64,000 nt of DNA from Anoxybacillus tengchongensis (GCF_014201585.1 NZ_JACHES010000009.1:62001-126000); one strand, 5' to 3'. Positions 48,572 to 57,746 are shown, counted from the first letter of the stretch. Notes: generated from the letters alone by a model not told the origin. Made by a program: numbers and translations.

Positions 48572-49176
48572 GACAACAAAAATGGGCAGAGCTTGCCGAG
48601 GTGAAACGAGAGCTGGCGGCGCGCGACTGGTTTATGGGGACGAGTGGCAACTTGTCGATAAAAGTGAGCGATGAGCCGCTTACGTTTCTTGTCACTGCGA
48701 GCGGAAAAGATAAACGAAAAGAGACGGCGGAAGATTTTTTACTTGTCGGTGCCGACGGACAGCCAGCGGAGGCGACGCACTTGAAACCGTCCGCAGAAAC
48801 GTTATTACATGTCGAAATTTACAATAAAACGAACGCCGGTTGTGTGCTTCATGTCCACACCGTCGACAATAACATTATTTCCGAATGGTACGGCGACGAA
48901 GGGGAGGTCATTTTTACAAATCAAGAAATGATTAAAGCGTTCGGATTATGGGAAGAAGATGCGGCGTTTCGCATTCCGATTATTCCGAATTTCGCCCATA
49001 TTCCGACGTTAGCCAAAGCGTTTGCCGACCATGTTCATGAAGATCGAGGAGCAGTGCTTATTCGCAACCACGGCGTGACCGTATGGGGAAAAGATGCGTT
49101 TGAAGCGAAAAAGTTTTTAGAAGCTTGCGAGTTTTTATGTCAGTACTATGTAAAATTACTACTTTTAAAACGATAA
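48568..49176 (+). CDS. Methylthioribulose-1-phosphate dehydratase MtnB
   Basis: A 202-residue class II aldolase-fold zinc enzyme. Metal-binding histidines are in LHVHTVDNN and [10 protein letters not shown]. It dehydrates methylthioribulose 1-phosphate after MtnA. It starts with GTG overlapping the mtnX stop, with GAGGTG six bases upstream. Confidence 0.93.
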   Translation: MRQQKWAELAEVKRELAARDWFMGTSGNLSIKVSDEPLTFLVTASGKDKRKETAEDFLLVGADGQPAEATHLKPSAETLLHVEIYNKTNAGCVLHVHTVDNNIISEWYGDEGEVIFTNQEMIKAFGLWEEDAAFRIPIIPNFAHIPTLAKAFADHVHEDRGAVLIRNHGVTVWGKDAFEAKKFLEACEFLCQYYVKLLLLKR

Positions 49177-49189
49177 GGGGGAGTATGGT

Positions 49190-49726
49190 ATGGCAGTGAT
49201 TAAAGTGCGCAACACAGGTGAAGTGATTGAAGGAAAGGAAAACGTGGCAGCGTTTTTAAATAAGCAAGGAGTGTTATATGAACATTGGGATGCAAGGAAA
49301 CTTCCAGCGCATTTGCAAAATAAATTCGTATTAACAGACGAAGAAAAAGCGGACATTTTAGCAGCGTTTCAATCCGAAATTGAAGATTTAGCAAAACGAA
49401 GAGGCTATCAAGCGTGGGATGTTGTTGCCCTCTGCGAACAAACGCCAAATTTAGAAGAGTTATTGAAAAAATTTGAACAGGTGCATACGCATACGGAAGA
49501 CGAAGTACGGGCGATTGTTGCTGGTCATGGCATTTTCGTTATTAAAGGTGATGAACAAACAGGCTACTTTGACGTTGAACTTGAAGCGGGCGATGTCATT
49601 TCTGTTCCAGAAGGAAACCCACATTTCTTTACATTAATGGACGACCGCCAAGTTGTTGCCGTTCGGTTGTTTATTGATCCGTCTGGTTGGGTAGCACATC
49701 CATACGAGGAAAAAGAAGGGGCGTAA
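49190..49726 (+). CDS. Acireductone dioxygenase MtnD
   Basis: A 178-residue cupin. The metal ligands are H-x-H...E in VHTHTEDEVRAIV and the later histidine in EGNPHFFTL. With Fe2+ it forms 4-methylthio-2-oxobutyrate and formate, the substrate for MtnE; with Ni2+ an off-pathway reaction is known for the family. GGGGGAG precedes the start. It ends the S-box operon. Confidence 0.94.
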   Translation: MAVIKVRNTGEVIEGKENVAAFLNKQGVLYEHWDARKLPAHLQNKFVLTDEEKADILAAFQSEIEDLAKRRGYQAWDVVALCEQTPNLEELLKKFEQVHTHTEDEVRAIVAGHGIFVIKGDEQTGYFDVELEAGDVISVPEGNPHFFTLMDDRQVVAVRLFIDPSGWVAHPYEEKEGA

Positions 49727-49744
49727 CACCCCTTCTATTTTTTT
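49714..49744. terminator. Terminator between mtnD and the convergent EamA gene
   Basis: AGAAGGGG (49714-49721) pairs with CCCCTTCT (49729-49736), then A and a run of T residues. It can serve mtnD and possibly the convergent gene. Confidence 0.85.
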
Positions 49745-50586
49745 GTGAACAAAATGACGCCTGCAATCGTAATGAATGAACCGATCCATTGCGGTGCGGT
49801 GAACATTTCGCCAAGTAATATGTACGCAAACAGCGCAGTAAAAAGCGGATTGAAATTTAAAAACATCCCCGCGGTCGTGGCACCGACTTGTTTCACGCCG
49901 ACATTCCAAAGAAACATCGCAAGCACCGTCGCCCCGACGCTCGTATATAAAAGCGCCAATACAAACGAGAAGTTGACATCATGGATTGAAAAAGAAGAAA
50001 GAAACGGCAACAATCCGATGACGCCAAAGACGCCGGACCAAAACGTTGCCGCAAGCGGGGAATACGACTTCATAACCGCTTTTGCACAAGCGGAATAGAC
50101 GCCCCAAATGATGACTGCGGCAACCATCCATATATCCCCGACGTTGATGTCCGATAGACGATGAAGTTGTCCATGCGTCATCACGATCAGCACGCCGATC
50201 AGGGAGAGAACCATGGCCAGCCATTGTCGAATCGTAAGTTTATCGCGGTAAACGGCGTATGCCACAAGCGCAATCGCGATCGGATTTAATGTCGAAATTA
50301 ACCCGACATGATCAGCAGATGTATGTTCAAGCGCTTGAAACATAAAAACGTTAAATAAGACGACGCCTGAAAGCCCCATCGCAATAAGCGGTACGATACT
50401 TTGTTTTTGTAAACGAACGGATCGTTCTTTTTTCAACACGATTGGAAATAAAAAAAGGACGGCGATCGTCCAACGAATAAACGTTAACGAAAGCGGAGAG
50501 GCGTGTGCAACAAGCAGTTTGCTTGCGACAAAGTTGCCTCCCCATAAGGCGCTTGTCAATAAAAGAAGCATATAATATTTCGACAT
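49735..50586 (-). CDS. EamA/DMT-family transporter
   Basis: A 283-residue, ten-helix drug/metabolite transporter made of two EamA repeats (SALWGGNFVASKLL at the first; IIWGVYSACAKAVMK at the second). These carry metabolites or amino acids outward; substrate unknown. The ATG at 50586 (eight bases after AAAGGA) is preferred over the ATG at 50595. Confidence 0.87.
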   Translation of the reverse strand: MSKYYMLLLLTSALWGGNFVASKLLVAHASPLSLTFIRWTIAVLFLFPIVLKKERSVRLQKQSIVPLIAMGLSGVVLFNVFMFQALEHTSADHVGLISTLNPIAIALVAYAVYRDKLTIRQWLAMVLSLIGVLIVMTHGQLHRLSDINVGDIWMVAAVIIWGVYSACAKAVMKSYSPLAATFWSGVFGVIGLLPFLSSFSIHDVNFSFVLALLYTSVGATVLAMFLWNVGVKQVGATTAGMFLNFNPLFTALFAYILLGEMFTAPQWIGSFITIAGVILFTKK

Positions 50587-50598
50587 GTTCATCATCCT

Positions 50599-51333
50599 TT
50601 AAAACGTTTCAATTAAAAACACCATGACTAACAGCCCGATAATGAAGGCATACGTTGACGATTTTTCATTTCCATCCCCATGGCTTTCAGGGATTAACTC
50701 TTTATAAATAATAAATAGCATCGCCCCAGCAGCAAACGCTAATCCGTACGGAACGAGCGACTGAACGACCGCCGTTAAATAAAAGCCGATGATGGAGGCG
50801 ACAAGTTCAATGAGCCCCGTCCCTGTTGCCATGAAAAACGCTTTTCCTTTTGATATATGTTGGTTAAATAAAAAAAGCGCAACGAGCAACCCTTCAGGTG
50901 CGTTTTGAAAGCCGATCGCTAGCGCAATTAAATCACCGATATGGTTTTGTTCCCCAGAGGCGTAGCTGACGCCAACGGATAACCCTTCTGGAATGTTATG
51001 AAGCGTAATTGCCGCAAGCACAAGCAACGATTTTTGATCCATCTTCATGCCGCTTTTTGTATGGGTTAAATCGATATGCGGTACGATGTTTTCAAGAAAC
51101 GTTAACGTAAATACCCCAACGCATAATCCGATCGCAAGGGAAAAAAATGTGCCAGAAGAAAGAGCCTCTGGAATTAATCCGAGCATCGATGCGGCCATCA
51201 TAATGCCAGCTGTAAAAGCAAGCAACATATCGCGCCATTTGTGCGTTAATGAGCGCGACAAAAATAAAATCGGAACAGCGCCAGCCCCTGTTGCTAGCGC
51301 GGATAACGTACTGCCGACAAGCATGTCAAACAT
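50599..51333 (-). CDS. ZIP-family metal transporter
   Basis: A 244-residue ZIP (ZupT-like) transporter with about eight helices. The metal-binding motifs are TLHNIPEGLSVGV in helix 4 and IGFQNAPEGLLVALF in helix 5. It imports Zn2+, Fe2+ or similar ions. AGGAGGTGG precedes the start. Twelve bases separate it from the EamA gene downstream, so they may share a transcript. Confidence 0.9.
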   Translation of the reverse strand: MFDMLVGSTLSALATGAGAVPILFLSRSLTHKWRDMLLAFTAGIMMAASMLGLIPEALSSGTFFSLAIGLCVGVFTLTFLENIVPHIDLTHTKSGMKMDQKSLLVLAAITLHNIPEGLSVGVSYASGEQNHIGDLIALAIGFQNAPEGLLVALFLFNQHISKGKAFFMATGTGLIELVASIIGFYLTAVVQSLVPYGLAFAAGAMLFIIYKELIPESHGDGNEKSSTYAFIIGLLVMVFLIETF

Positions 51334-51344
51334 GTTTCCACCTC

Positions 51345-52745
51345 CTATTTTAAAGGAAGGCGAACGGTAATCGTCGTTCCTTTCTCTTCTATACTATGAA
51401 TGTCGATTGTCCCTTCGTGCATATCGATGATACGTTTACATATGACGAGCCCAAGCCCTGTTCCCGTTTGTTTCGATGTGACAAACGGTTGAAACAGTTT
51501 GTCTTTCACATGCTTTGGCATGCCGCAACCTGTATCAGCGACGTGCAACACCGCCCAATCGTTTTGTTTCGTAAGAGAAATGGTCAGTTGTCCGCCACGT
51601 GACGTCGCTTCGATTGCGTTTTTTGCTAAATTGAGTATGACTTGTTTTAAATGATCTTTTGAACAGCGAATCGGCAGCGGCACATCGGCACGATGAAACG
51701 TATAGACGACGTTATGTAAATGTGCTTGCGACTCGATCATCGGATGAATGCTTTGAACAATGGAGTTGAGATCGCACGTTTCAAGTTTTTGCGCTGTTGG
51801 TTTGCCGAGAATTAAAAATTCATTCACGATGTCGTTAATGCGTGTAATTTCGTTTTGAATAACGGAAAAATAAAGCTGTGATTCGTTATCTTTATGTTTT
51901 TCACTTAATAGTTGAATAAACCCTTTAATGCCAGCGAGCGGATTGCGAATTTCGTGTGCCGTACTCGCAGCGAGCGTGCCGACTAACTCAAGCTTTTGTG
52001 CTTCTGTTTCCATGCGCTCGATCATCGTTTGCCGCTTAAGCAGCCAATATTGAATGAATAACCAAATGATATGTATAGCAATAATGAGCGATAAAATATA
52101 TGGAAGCGAAGCACGGATGTTTTGTTTTAGGCTGACGTGCGGCACATTGGCTTCGATCACCCATGGCGCATGATTTAACTGAACGGTCACCGTTTGTTTC
52201 GACGGACGAAGTGGATTTGTTGACATCAGGATAGCACCGTTCTCATCGTATAAGCGAAACGAAGCATCTGGGTAAATAATTTTCATACGATTTTGTATAT
52301 AATTTGTCCGTAACTTGGCTACTAAAAAGCCAGCTGTTTCATTTGTTTTTTCATATATAATGGGTGTGACGATCGTCGTCGTATGATGGCTGTCGATGAC
52401 CGTCCGTTTTGTTATTTTTGCTAACTGCATTGCCGCAGTTGTACTTTCCGAAAAAAAGGAGATGCGTTCAAAACGAACGTCTTGTTTTTGCATGTCATGC
52501 AAGATGTCATGAATTTCTTCTTCTTTTAACATGGCCATATGTTTGCTTATGATGAGCGCTAACGTTTCCAGTCGAGCTGTCGTTTCCGCAAGAAAGCGAT
52601 CTAAATCGTTTTTATGTATATTCGCAAACAGACGCGTTTCTTCGACGAGTTGCTGCTGTTGTTGTTCATCTTGCCAAAGCACAATCCATGCGCTCCCTAC
52701 AAGGCACGGCACAATGACAAGCAAGATGTACAGCCATCGTCTCAT
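51345..52745 (-). CDS. Membrane sensor histidine kinase with extracytoplasmic sensor
   Basis: A 466-residue kinase. A transmembrane helix at about residues 4-22 and another at about 208-230 bracket an extracytoplasmic sensor of some 185 residues that may be a Cache-type domain. The phosphoacceptor box AASTAHEIRNPLAGIKGFIQLL and the ATPase (NLAKNAIEAT, DTGCGMP, GTGLGL) follow. No response regulator is nearby. The H-box resembles the sporulation kinases. The start at 52745 is supported by GGGGAGAG. It lies 11 bases upstream of the ZIP gene and may be co-transcribed. Confidence 0.85.
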   Translation of the reverse strand: MRRWLYILLVIVPCLVGSAWIVLWQDEQQQQQLVEETRLFANIHKNDLDRFLAETTARLETLALIISKHMAMLKEEEIHDILHDMQKQDVRFERISFFSESTTAAMQLAKITKRTVIDSHHTTTIVTPIIYEKTNETAGFLVAKLRTNYIQNRMKIIYPDASFRLYDENGAILMSTNPLRPSKQTVTVQLNHAPWVIEANVPHVSLKQNIRASLPYILSLIIAIHIIWLFIQYWLLKRQTMIERMETEAQKLELVGTLAASTAHEIRNPLAGIKGFIQLLSEKHKDNESQLYFSVIQNEITRINDIVNEFLILGKPTAQKLETCDLNSIVQSIHPMIESQAHLHNVVYTFHRADVPLPIRCSKDHLKQVILNLAKNAIEATSRGGQLTISLTKQNDWAVLHVADTGCGMPKHVKDKLFQPFVTSKQTGTGLGLVICKRIIDMHEGTIDIHSIEEKGTTITVRLPLK

Positions 52746-52916
52746 TTTCTCTCTCCCCATATATGCTCCCTCAACAAAACAAAATTCAAAAAATATTATA
52801 ACATAAATACGCGAAAAAGACTGAAAAAATCATTGGTGTAAGCAGGGGGATTTTGCTCGGGTAGGAAGGATGAAAACGAACGATGTCGAAATATGTCCTG
52901 TAAATGATAAGGGGCG

Positions 52917-52950
52917 AAAAATAAAAAAGACCAAGGGAGTTACCTTAGTC
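52917..52950 (-). terminator. Terminator of the candidate small RNA
   Basis: On the minus strand GACTAAGG and CCTTGGTC (52950-52943 and 52936-52929) pair with one wobble around six bases, followed by TTTTTTATTTTT. Confidence 0.75.
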
Positions 52951-53056
52951 ATTAGAAAAATATATGCAGTCGAATAGATTTCAGTCGCCCCTTGGGACGA
53001 GTTACTTTCTATTCTACAGCACGCTAGTCGTTCCAAGGAACGAGTAACGTACCGTA
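52917..53056 (-). ncRNA. Candidate small RNA divergent from the DUF3800 gene
   Basis: No gene is encoded here, yet the minus strand has a complete transcription unit: a promoter (53090-53062), about 135 nt, and an intrinsic terminator. Within it are two related hairpins. The first (53048 to 53024) is TCGTTC-CTTG-GAACGA; the second (53005 to 52981) is TCGTCC-CAAG-GGGCGA, each preceded by GTTAC or GTAAC and followed by CT. The base changes keep pairing on the minus-strand RNA (T-A to C-G and T-A to T-G), which argues for a functional RNA. Rfam lists several RNA motifs named after DUF3800 because they lie next to such genes; I cannot test membership here. Confidence 0.6.
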
Positions 53057-53061
53057 CTTAG

Positions 53062-53090
53062 AGAATATTACATAACTATATTGTTGTCAA
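53062..53090 (-). promoter_or_regulatory. SigmaA promoter of the candidate small RNA
   Basis: TTGACA (53090-53085) and TATTCT (53067-53062) on the minus strand are exactly 17 bases apart. The -35 element sits next to the ribosome site of the DUF3800 gene on the other strand. Confidence 0.7.
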
Positions 53091-53105
53091 GGGAGAATGA
53101 AACAG

Positions 53106-54071
53106 ATGGAAAGAGAAGTATTGAATACAGAAATGATGCATATTTTTTTGGATGAAAGTGGGACAAAAAAGGATAAACCTACGTTAATGGCAGGATTATT
53201 AATTCCATCAAAAATATATAATACCTTTGAATTTGTGGAACTCAATCGGAAACTTCAAAACAAAGAATTTGCTTCCCTTCATTGGACAGATTATACCGGA
53301 TATCCAAAGATGAGGAACGATATTCTTGAAGTACTTCATGTTTTTTCAAAATATGCTTTGTTTACTAAGTTTAATGTGATTAATTACAATGCGAATCCGC
53401 TTGACATTCGTAAAATGTTATACAATCAAGATCAACAAACAGCTGAACGGATGATGCAAATGATGATCTATACAAAAATTCCAGAAAGAATACTGTATGG
53501 TCTTTTGCGATATTATGGGAAAGATGTATATGTCAAATCTCGAGTATTTATTGAGCATTCGAGAAGGTTTGAAGATTTCAAGTTAGACGAAAAAATACTA
53601 GAACAGTTAAACATTCAGTCAATGTATCGTGGTGAACAATTTAGTGTAATAGAGTGTTCATTAAAACAAAAACGTGAGGAGATTGGTATTGAGTTAACAG
53701 ATTTGTTGCTAGGTGTTGTGCGACAAATTATTAAAAATGAGGTTGTTCCAGATGGATTGAATGAACAAGAACTCGTTGCAAGAAAATTAAAAGGAAAGAA
53801 AAAAAGAAACGATTTAGCCATCGAAATTTTAAGAAATAAGGACATCTATAATTTTTTTACATCCATTAAATATTATGAATGGGAAAGTAATAGCGAATTA
53901 AAGGAACGTAATTTTCAGGACTATCTTACACTATTTTTAGCATCACATCATAGGCTGTTTTTTGAAGAAAGGATAGATTCATTTAGCAAAATAGGAGGGA
54001 GATTGAGAAGGGGAAGGGGTACGACACTTTCGTCTCTAACTTTGAAAAAGCATCGTCGTAGAAATTCGTAA
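53106..54071 (+). CDS. DUF3800-domain protein
   Basis: A 321-residue protein of the DUF3800 family, proposed to have an RNase H-like nuclease fold. The N-terminal motif FLDESG (about residues 14-19) and the later ELTDLLLGVV match the conserved acidic positions of the family. The C-terminus is strongly basic (RLRRGRG..., KKHRRRNS). The gene is AT-rich compared with its neighbours, which suggests horizontal acquisition. DUF3800 genes are often found in mobile or defence-related settings; function is unknown. The ATG at 53106 is chosen because GGGAGA abuts the ATG at 53097; the latter remains possible. Confidence 0.82.
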   Translation: MEREVLNTEMMHIFLDESGTKKDKPTLMAGLLIPSKIYNTFEFVELNRKLQNKEFASLHWTDYTGYPKMRNDILEVLHVFSKYALFTKFNVINYNANPLDIRKMLYNQDQQTAERMMQMMIYTKIPERILYGLLRYYGKDVYVKSRVFIEHSRRFEDFKLDEKILEQLNIQSMYRGEQFSVIECSLKQKREEIGIELTDLLLGVVRQIIKNEVVPDGLNEQELVARKLKGKKKRNDLAIEILRNKDIYNFFTSIKYYEWESNSELKERNFQDYLTLFLASHHRLFFEERIDSFSKIGGRLRRGRGTTLSSLTLKKHRRRNS

Positions 54072-54072
54072 T

Positions 54073-54099
54073 ACCCCCGCCAAATGGACGGGGGTTTTG
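54073..54099. terminator. Terminator between the DUF3800 and lysine permease genes
   Basis: ACCCCCG (54073-54079) and CGGGGGT (54089-54095) pair, followed by TTTTGTT on the plus strand. Confidence 0.75.
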
Positions 54100-55521
54100 T
54101 TATGCCGATTGTTTTTGTTTGTTCGGTTGTTCGCTATGTTGTTTCATAACCATTGGATAGAAAAATAAGCTGCTAGCAAGCAAGGCGATGCCGAGCAAAA
54201 ATGTTTTCATGTCAGCCGTGCCTGCTTTCACAAGCCAAATGGAATAAACGGTCGCAAGAAGGGCGATGATGCCGTCTGTCATTCGTTGTTTTGTCGTTTC
54301 ATATGTTTCACCCGTCCAAACGAGCTTCAATTGGAAGACGGAGGCGATGAAATACGGAACGAGATACGATAATGTTGCAATATAAATGACGAAATCAAAT
54401 GCCGCTGCCATCGAGTTCGAAATCGTCGAAAAAATAAATAGCTGGGCGATCATATTGGAGACGATTAAAGAAAAACGCGGCATCCCTTTATTGTTTTCTC
54501 GTAAAAAGGCGCGAATAAATAATCCTTGTTTAGCTGCTTGGTACGGCACTTCAGCACTTAAAAAAATCCAGCCGAGCGTCGAGCCGATTAAACTAATTAA
54601 ACCGAGTCCGGCAAGCAGTTGCGATCCGATCGGTCCTAATACAGTACCGATTGCATCGACGAGCGGTTTTTCAGATTGAATAAGCGCCTCTTGTTTTAAC
54701 AGACCCATGACGAGTATGCTAATGCCAACATAAATGGCTAAGGCAATGAATAGTCCGACAATCGTTGCGCGTTTCACATCGCTTTGTTTGCGTGCCCGTG
54801 AGGCGAAGACGATTGCCGATTCAATGCCGATAAACGCCCAAAGGGTGCTTAACGCCACGTTATTGATTTGCGAAAGAAGCCCGAGCGTATGACCTGCTTC
54901 ATCGTAACGCGGGGCAACAAACGGTTGGAGATAGCTTTTTTCAAAGGCGAACAATCCGATAACAATGAATAAGAAAAAGCCAAGCACTTTCGTTGCCGTC
55001 GCGACGAAATTCAGTTTTCCAGCGTTTTCTGCTCCTTGTAAAATAATGGCGTGCATCACCCATAAAAGCGCGGTGCAAACGACAAATGTGAGCAAATTGC
55101 CAAGTTTTAATGTAAATGAACCAGCAGAGAAGACGACATGTCCGCTCGTTAAAATAGGGAAAAACGTTGATAAGTAACTAGCAAACGTCGTAATGATGGC
55201 GACGTTTCCAGCGACATTTCCGATCCAATATCCCCAAGATGACATAAATCCAGATAAAATCGACGCATTTGACCCTTTTGGAAACAGTTCTTTTGCGTAA
55301 ATTTGTGGTCCCCCATTTAATTCAGGTTTACGAATGGCTAAGTTGCCAAAAATGATCGCAATCATGAGCACGCCAGCACCTGTCAACAACCAGCCAAGCA
55401 ACACGCCAGCCGGGCTTGCCGCTTCCGCAAGCGAACGCGGAAGCATAAAAATACCCGATCCGACCATATTGCCGACAACGAGCGCTGTCAATACCCAAAA
55501 GCCGAGTGTTTGTTGTTTCAT
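54100..55521 (-). CDS. Lysine/basic amino acid permease (YvsH/ArcD-type APC)
   Basis: A 473-residue, 12-helix APC permease. Helix 1 has VVGNMVGSGIFMLPRSLA, and SQINNVALSTLWAFIGIESA lies in helix 6, typical of the ArcD/LysI antiporter group. The L-box upstream indicates lysine-controlled expression and makes lysine the likely substrate, as for YvsH in B. subtilis. The ATG at 55521 is eight bases after AAAGGA; the ATG at 55530 abuts that site. Confidence 0.9.
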   Translation of the reverse strand: MKQQTLGFWVLTALVVGNMVGSGIFMLPRSLAEAASPAGVLLGWLLTGAGVLMIAIIFGNLAIRKPELNGGPQIYAKELFPKGSNASILSGFMSSWGYWIGNVAGNVAIITTFASYLSTFFPILTSGHVVFSAGSFTLKLGNLLTFVVCTALLWVMHAIILQGAENAGKLNFVATATKVLGFFLFIVIGLFAFEKSYLQPFVAPRYDEAGHTLGLLSQINNVALSTLWAFIGIESAIVFASRARKQSDVKRATIVGLFIALAIYVGISILVMGLLKQEALIQSEKPLVDAIGTVLGPIGSQLLAGLGLISLIGSTLGWIFLSAEVPYQAAKQGLFIRAFLRENNKGMPRFSLIVSNMIAQLFIFSTISNSMAAAFDFVIYIATLSYLVPYFIASVFQLKLVWTGETYETTKQRMTDGIIALLATVYSIWLVKAGTADMKTFLLGIALLASSLFFYPMVMKQHSEQPNKQKQSA

Positions 55522-55591
55522 GTTATTCATCCTTTCATATTAGTGATCGAAGCGGTAGAGCGCTGTTGTCGTTAGAAGCGGGCGTGATAAA

Positions 55592-55627
55592 TAAAAAAGT
55601 GCACCCTAAGTTTTCAACGGGTGCACA
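55592..55627 (-). terminator. L-box terminator
   Basis: GTGCACCC (55599-55606) and GGGTGCAC (55619-55626) form the stem; on the minus strand T residues follow, about 70 bases before the permease gene. Confidence 0.88.
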
Positions 55628-55654
55628 ATATATGACACATCCGCATCAAACTTA

Positions 55655-55836
55655 AGATCGATAGCTCTCCACCGCATGCGCGATGACAGTCCTGCACCTA
55701 TTCGGCCACAGGCCCAGCTTATAGCGCCAGAGCACGCTACAAACTTCGGCGACAAATCCTTTCATCTCACTTCATCGACGTCTCTGCGTCTCCGTGAAAC
55801 TACTTTTATTTGCCGCGACCTCTATCTCATCTTAGT
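55655..55836 (-). ncRNA. Lysine riboswitch (L-box)
   Basis: Minus strand shows the conserved blocks in order: GATAGAGGTCGCGG, AAGTAGTTTCACGGAGACGCAG, GATGAAGTGAGATGAAAGGA, TTTGTCGCCGAAG, GCTGGGCCTGTGGCCGA, GGTGCAGGACTGTCATCG and GGAGAGCTATC. The first and last blocks pair as P1. A terminator follows, so lysine should turn the permease gene off. Confidence 0.95.
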
Positions 55837-55871
55837 TGACGAGAAAGATTTCGTATGCAATTGACGTTACT

Positions 55872-55900
55872 ATCGTACAAAAATCTTTTCCTTTCGTCAA
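55872..55900 (-). promoter_or_regulatory. SigmaA promoter of the L-box transcript
   Basis: On the minus strand TTGACG (55900-55895) and TACGAT (55877-55872) are 17 bases apart, upstream of the riboswitch. Confidence 0.7.
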
Positions 55901-55921
55901 TGAAAAAATTTTTAGCACATA

Positions 55922-55951
55922 TTTACAAAGTACGCGACAAACACATATAAT
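55922..55951 (+). promoter_or_regulatory. SigmaA promoter of the ABC exporter operon
   Basis: TTTACA (55922-55927) and TATAAT (55946-55951) with 18-base spacing. Confidence 0.72.
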
Positions 55952-55956
55952 TAAAG

Positions 55957-55970
55957 TGAGTAATCACTCA
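55957..55970. promoter_or_regulatory. TetR-type operator
   Basis: TGAGTAATCACTCA is an inverted repeat (TGAGT/ACTCA) right at the expected transcription start. TGAGTGA-type palindromes are typical TetR-family operators, and a TetR gene ends this operon, so autorepression is likely. Confidence 0.72.
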
Positions 55971-55994
55971 TTTTGACGAAGGCGAGGGAAGAGG

Positions 55995-56711
55995 ATGGTC
56001 ATTCAATTACAGCACGTGTATAAACAGTTTCATAAAAAAGAAGTCATTCATGATGTGTCTTTGACCGTAAACGAAGGGGAGATTTTCGGTATGCTCGGCC
56101 CATCAGGTGCTGGGAAAACGACGATTGTCAAAATGATCGCAGGCATTGATACGGCGACAAAAGGGGAGATTCACGTGCTTGGTGTGCGTATGCCGAACTT
56201 GCAAACGATGGCGCGCATCGGTTTTATGGCGCAATCAGATGCGTTATACGGGGAGCTCACCGCACTCGAAAACTTAGACTTTTTCGCATCGATTTACGGA
56301 CTAAAAGGAAAAAAGAAAAAACAACGCATCGACGAAGTGTTGGAGCTTGTGAACTTAACGGACGATAGGAAAAAAGCCATTCATCAATTTTCTGGTGGGA
56401 TGAAGCGACGGTTATCGCTAGCAGCATCCCTACTCCACGAACCAGAAGTGCTTATTTTAGATGAGCCGACCGTCGGCATCGACCCGCTTCTTCGCCAAGC
56501 GATTTGGGAAGAGCTTGAGCGCATTCGTCAAAAAGGCACGACAATCGTTGTGACGACGCACGTGATGGACGAAGCGGAAAAATGTATGCGGCTGGCGATG
56601 ATTCGCAACGGGCAACTGATTGCGATCGGCAGTCCAGAACAATTAAAAAAACAAACGAATGCGTTGACGCTTGAACAAGCATTTTTACAATTTGGAGGGG
56701 TGCAGGCATGA
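55995..56711 (+). CDS. ABC exporter ATP-binding protein
   Basis: A 238-residue ATPase with Walker A GPSGAGKTTIVK, signature FSGGMKRRLS and Walker B VLILDEPTVGID followed by the H-loop TTHVMDEA. It belongs to the drug/antibiotic export class. Its stop overlaps the permease start by four bases. Confidence 0.92.
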   Translation: MVIQLQHVYKQFHKKEVIHDVSLTVNEGEIFGMLGPSGAGKTTIVKMIAGIDTATKGEIHVLGVRMPNLQTMARIGFMAQSDALYGELTALENLDFFASIYGLKGKKKKQRIDEVLELVNLTDDRKKAIHQFSGGMKRRLSLAASLLHEPEVLILDEPTVGIDPLLRQAIWEELERIRQKGTTIVVTTHVMDEAEKCMRLAMIRNGQLIAIGSPEQLKKQTNALTLEQAFLQFGGVQA

Positions 56712-57739
56712 GAATACAAGCGATTGTCGTCCGTATTATTCGACAGTTTTTTCGCGACAAACGAACGCTTGCGTTAATGATTGTCGCACCGATGTTTGTG
56801 TTGTTTTTAATGGATTTAGTGTTTAATGGTGAGACGTATGAACCGCACATGGCGATTGATTCAAACGTACCGCAACAGCTTATTGATGCGTTAAAAGAAG
56901 CGGATGCACACGTAGCGACAATGACAAAAACGAATGCGCTGACTGCACTTGACGAGCAACAAATCGATGCGTTTATTGAAATGGACAAAGCGAGTTTGCG
57001 CCTGACGCTTGAAGGCAGTGATCCGTCCGTTAGCAAACAGGTGCTTATGACGGTGCAAAAAGCAGCGCAAACACTTATGCCGCCGATGAAACAAACGTTA
57101 ACGATTGATACCGTATATATGTACGGTTCAGAACATATGGCGCTATTTGACAATTTTGGTCCCGTACTCATCGGCTTTTTCATTTTCTTTTTCGTCTTTT
57201 TAATTGCCGGGGTATCGTTTTTACGTGAACGGACGAGCGGCACGCTCGAGCGATTGCTAGCAACTCCATTAAAACGATGGGAAATCGTCATCGGCTACGT
57301 CATCGGTTTTGGGATATTTACAACGATTCAAGCGAGTTTAATTTCTTGGTTTGCCATCCACGTGTTAAATATGATGATGGAAGGCTCGTTCGGTTATGTG
57401 CTACTCATTACGTTTTTATTAGCGATGACGGCGCTTACGTTAGGGACGTTATTGTCCGCATTTGCGAACAACGAACTGCAAATGATTCAATTTATTCCGC
57501 TCGTTGTCGTTCCGCAAGTGTTTTTCTCCGGGCTGTTTAACTTAGATACGATGGAACCGTGGCTTCGTTCCATTGGGGTTGCGATGCCGTTATATTACGG
57601 AGCAGATGCGTTAAGGGAAATTATGATTCGCGGCAAAGGTTGGGAAGCGATTTCGTTCGACGTATACGTTTTAGTTGGCTTTTCGCTTTTATTTATGGTA
57701 TTAAATGTATTAGCATTAAAGAAATATCGAAAGTTGTGA
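56708..57739 (+). CDS. ABC-2 type exporter permease
   Basis: A 343-residue membrane protein: one N-terminal helix, an extracytoplasmic region of about 130 residues, then five C-terminal helices (from FDNFGPVLIGFFIFFF onward), the YhgE/CcmB-like ABC-2 layout. It forms the channel for the ATPase encoded upstream. Substrate unknown; the TetR gene in the operon suggests a toxic compound. Confidence 0.9.
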   Translation: MRIQAIVVRIIRQFFRDKRTLALMIVAPMFVLFLMDLVFNGETYEPHMAIDSNVPQQLIDALKEADAHVATMTKTNALTALDEQQIDAFIEMDKASLRLTLEGSDPSVSKQVLMTVQKAAQTLMPPMKQTLTIDTVYMYGSEHMALFDNFGPVLIGFFIFFFVFLIAGVSFLRERTSGTLERLLATPLKRWEIVIGYVIGFGIFTTIQASLISWFAIHVLNMMMEGSFGYVLLITFLLAMTALTLGTLLSAFANNELQMIQFIPLVVVPQVFFSGLFNLDTMEPWLRSIGVAMPLYYGADALREIMIRGKGWEAISFDVYVLVGFSLLFMVLNVLALKKYRKL

Positions 57740-57746
57740 GGTTGTG

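Noticed and set aside
52830-53036. A 68-codon minus-strand frame in the intergenic region before DUF3800
   Set aside because: No ribosome site, it reads through a terminator stem, and the hairpin repeats explain the region better as RNA.
53024-53048. CRISPR-like or type III antitoxin repeats
   Set aside because: Only two diverged copies 18 bases apart, no cas or ToxN-type gene, and the RNA would run opposite to the DUF3800 gene.
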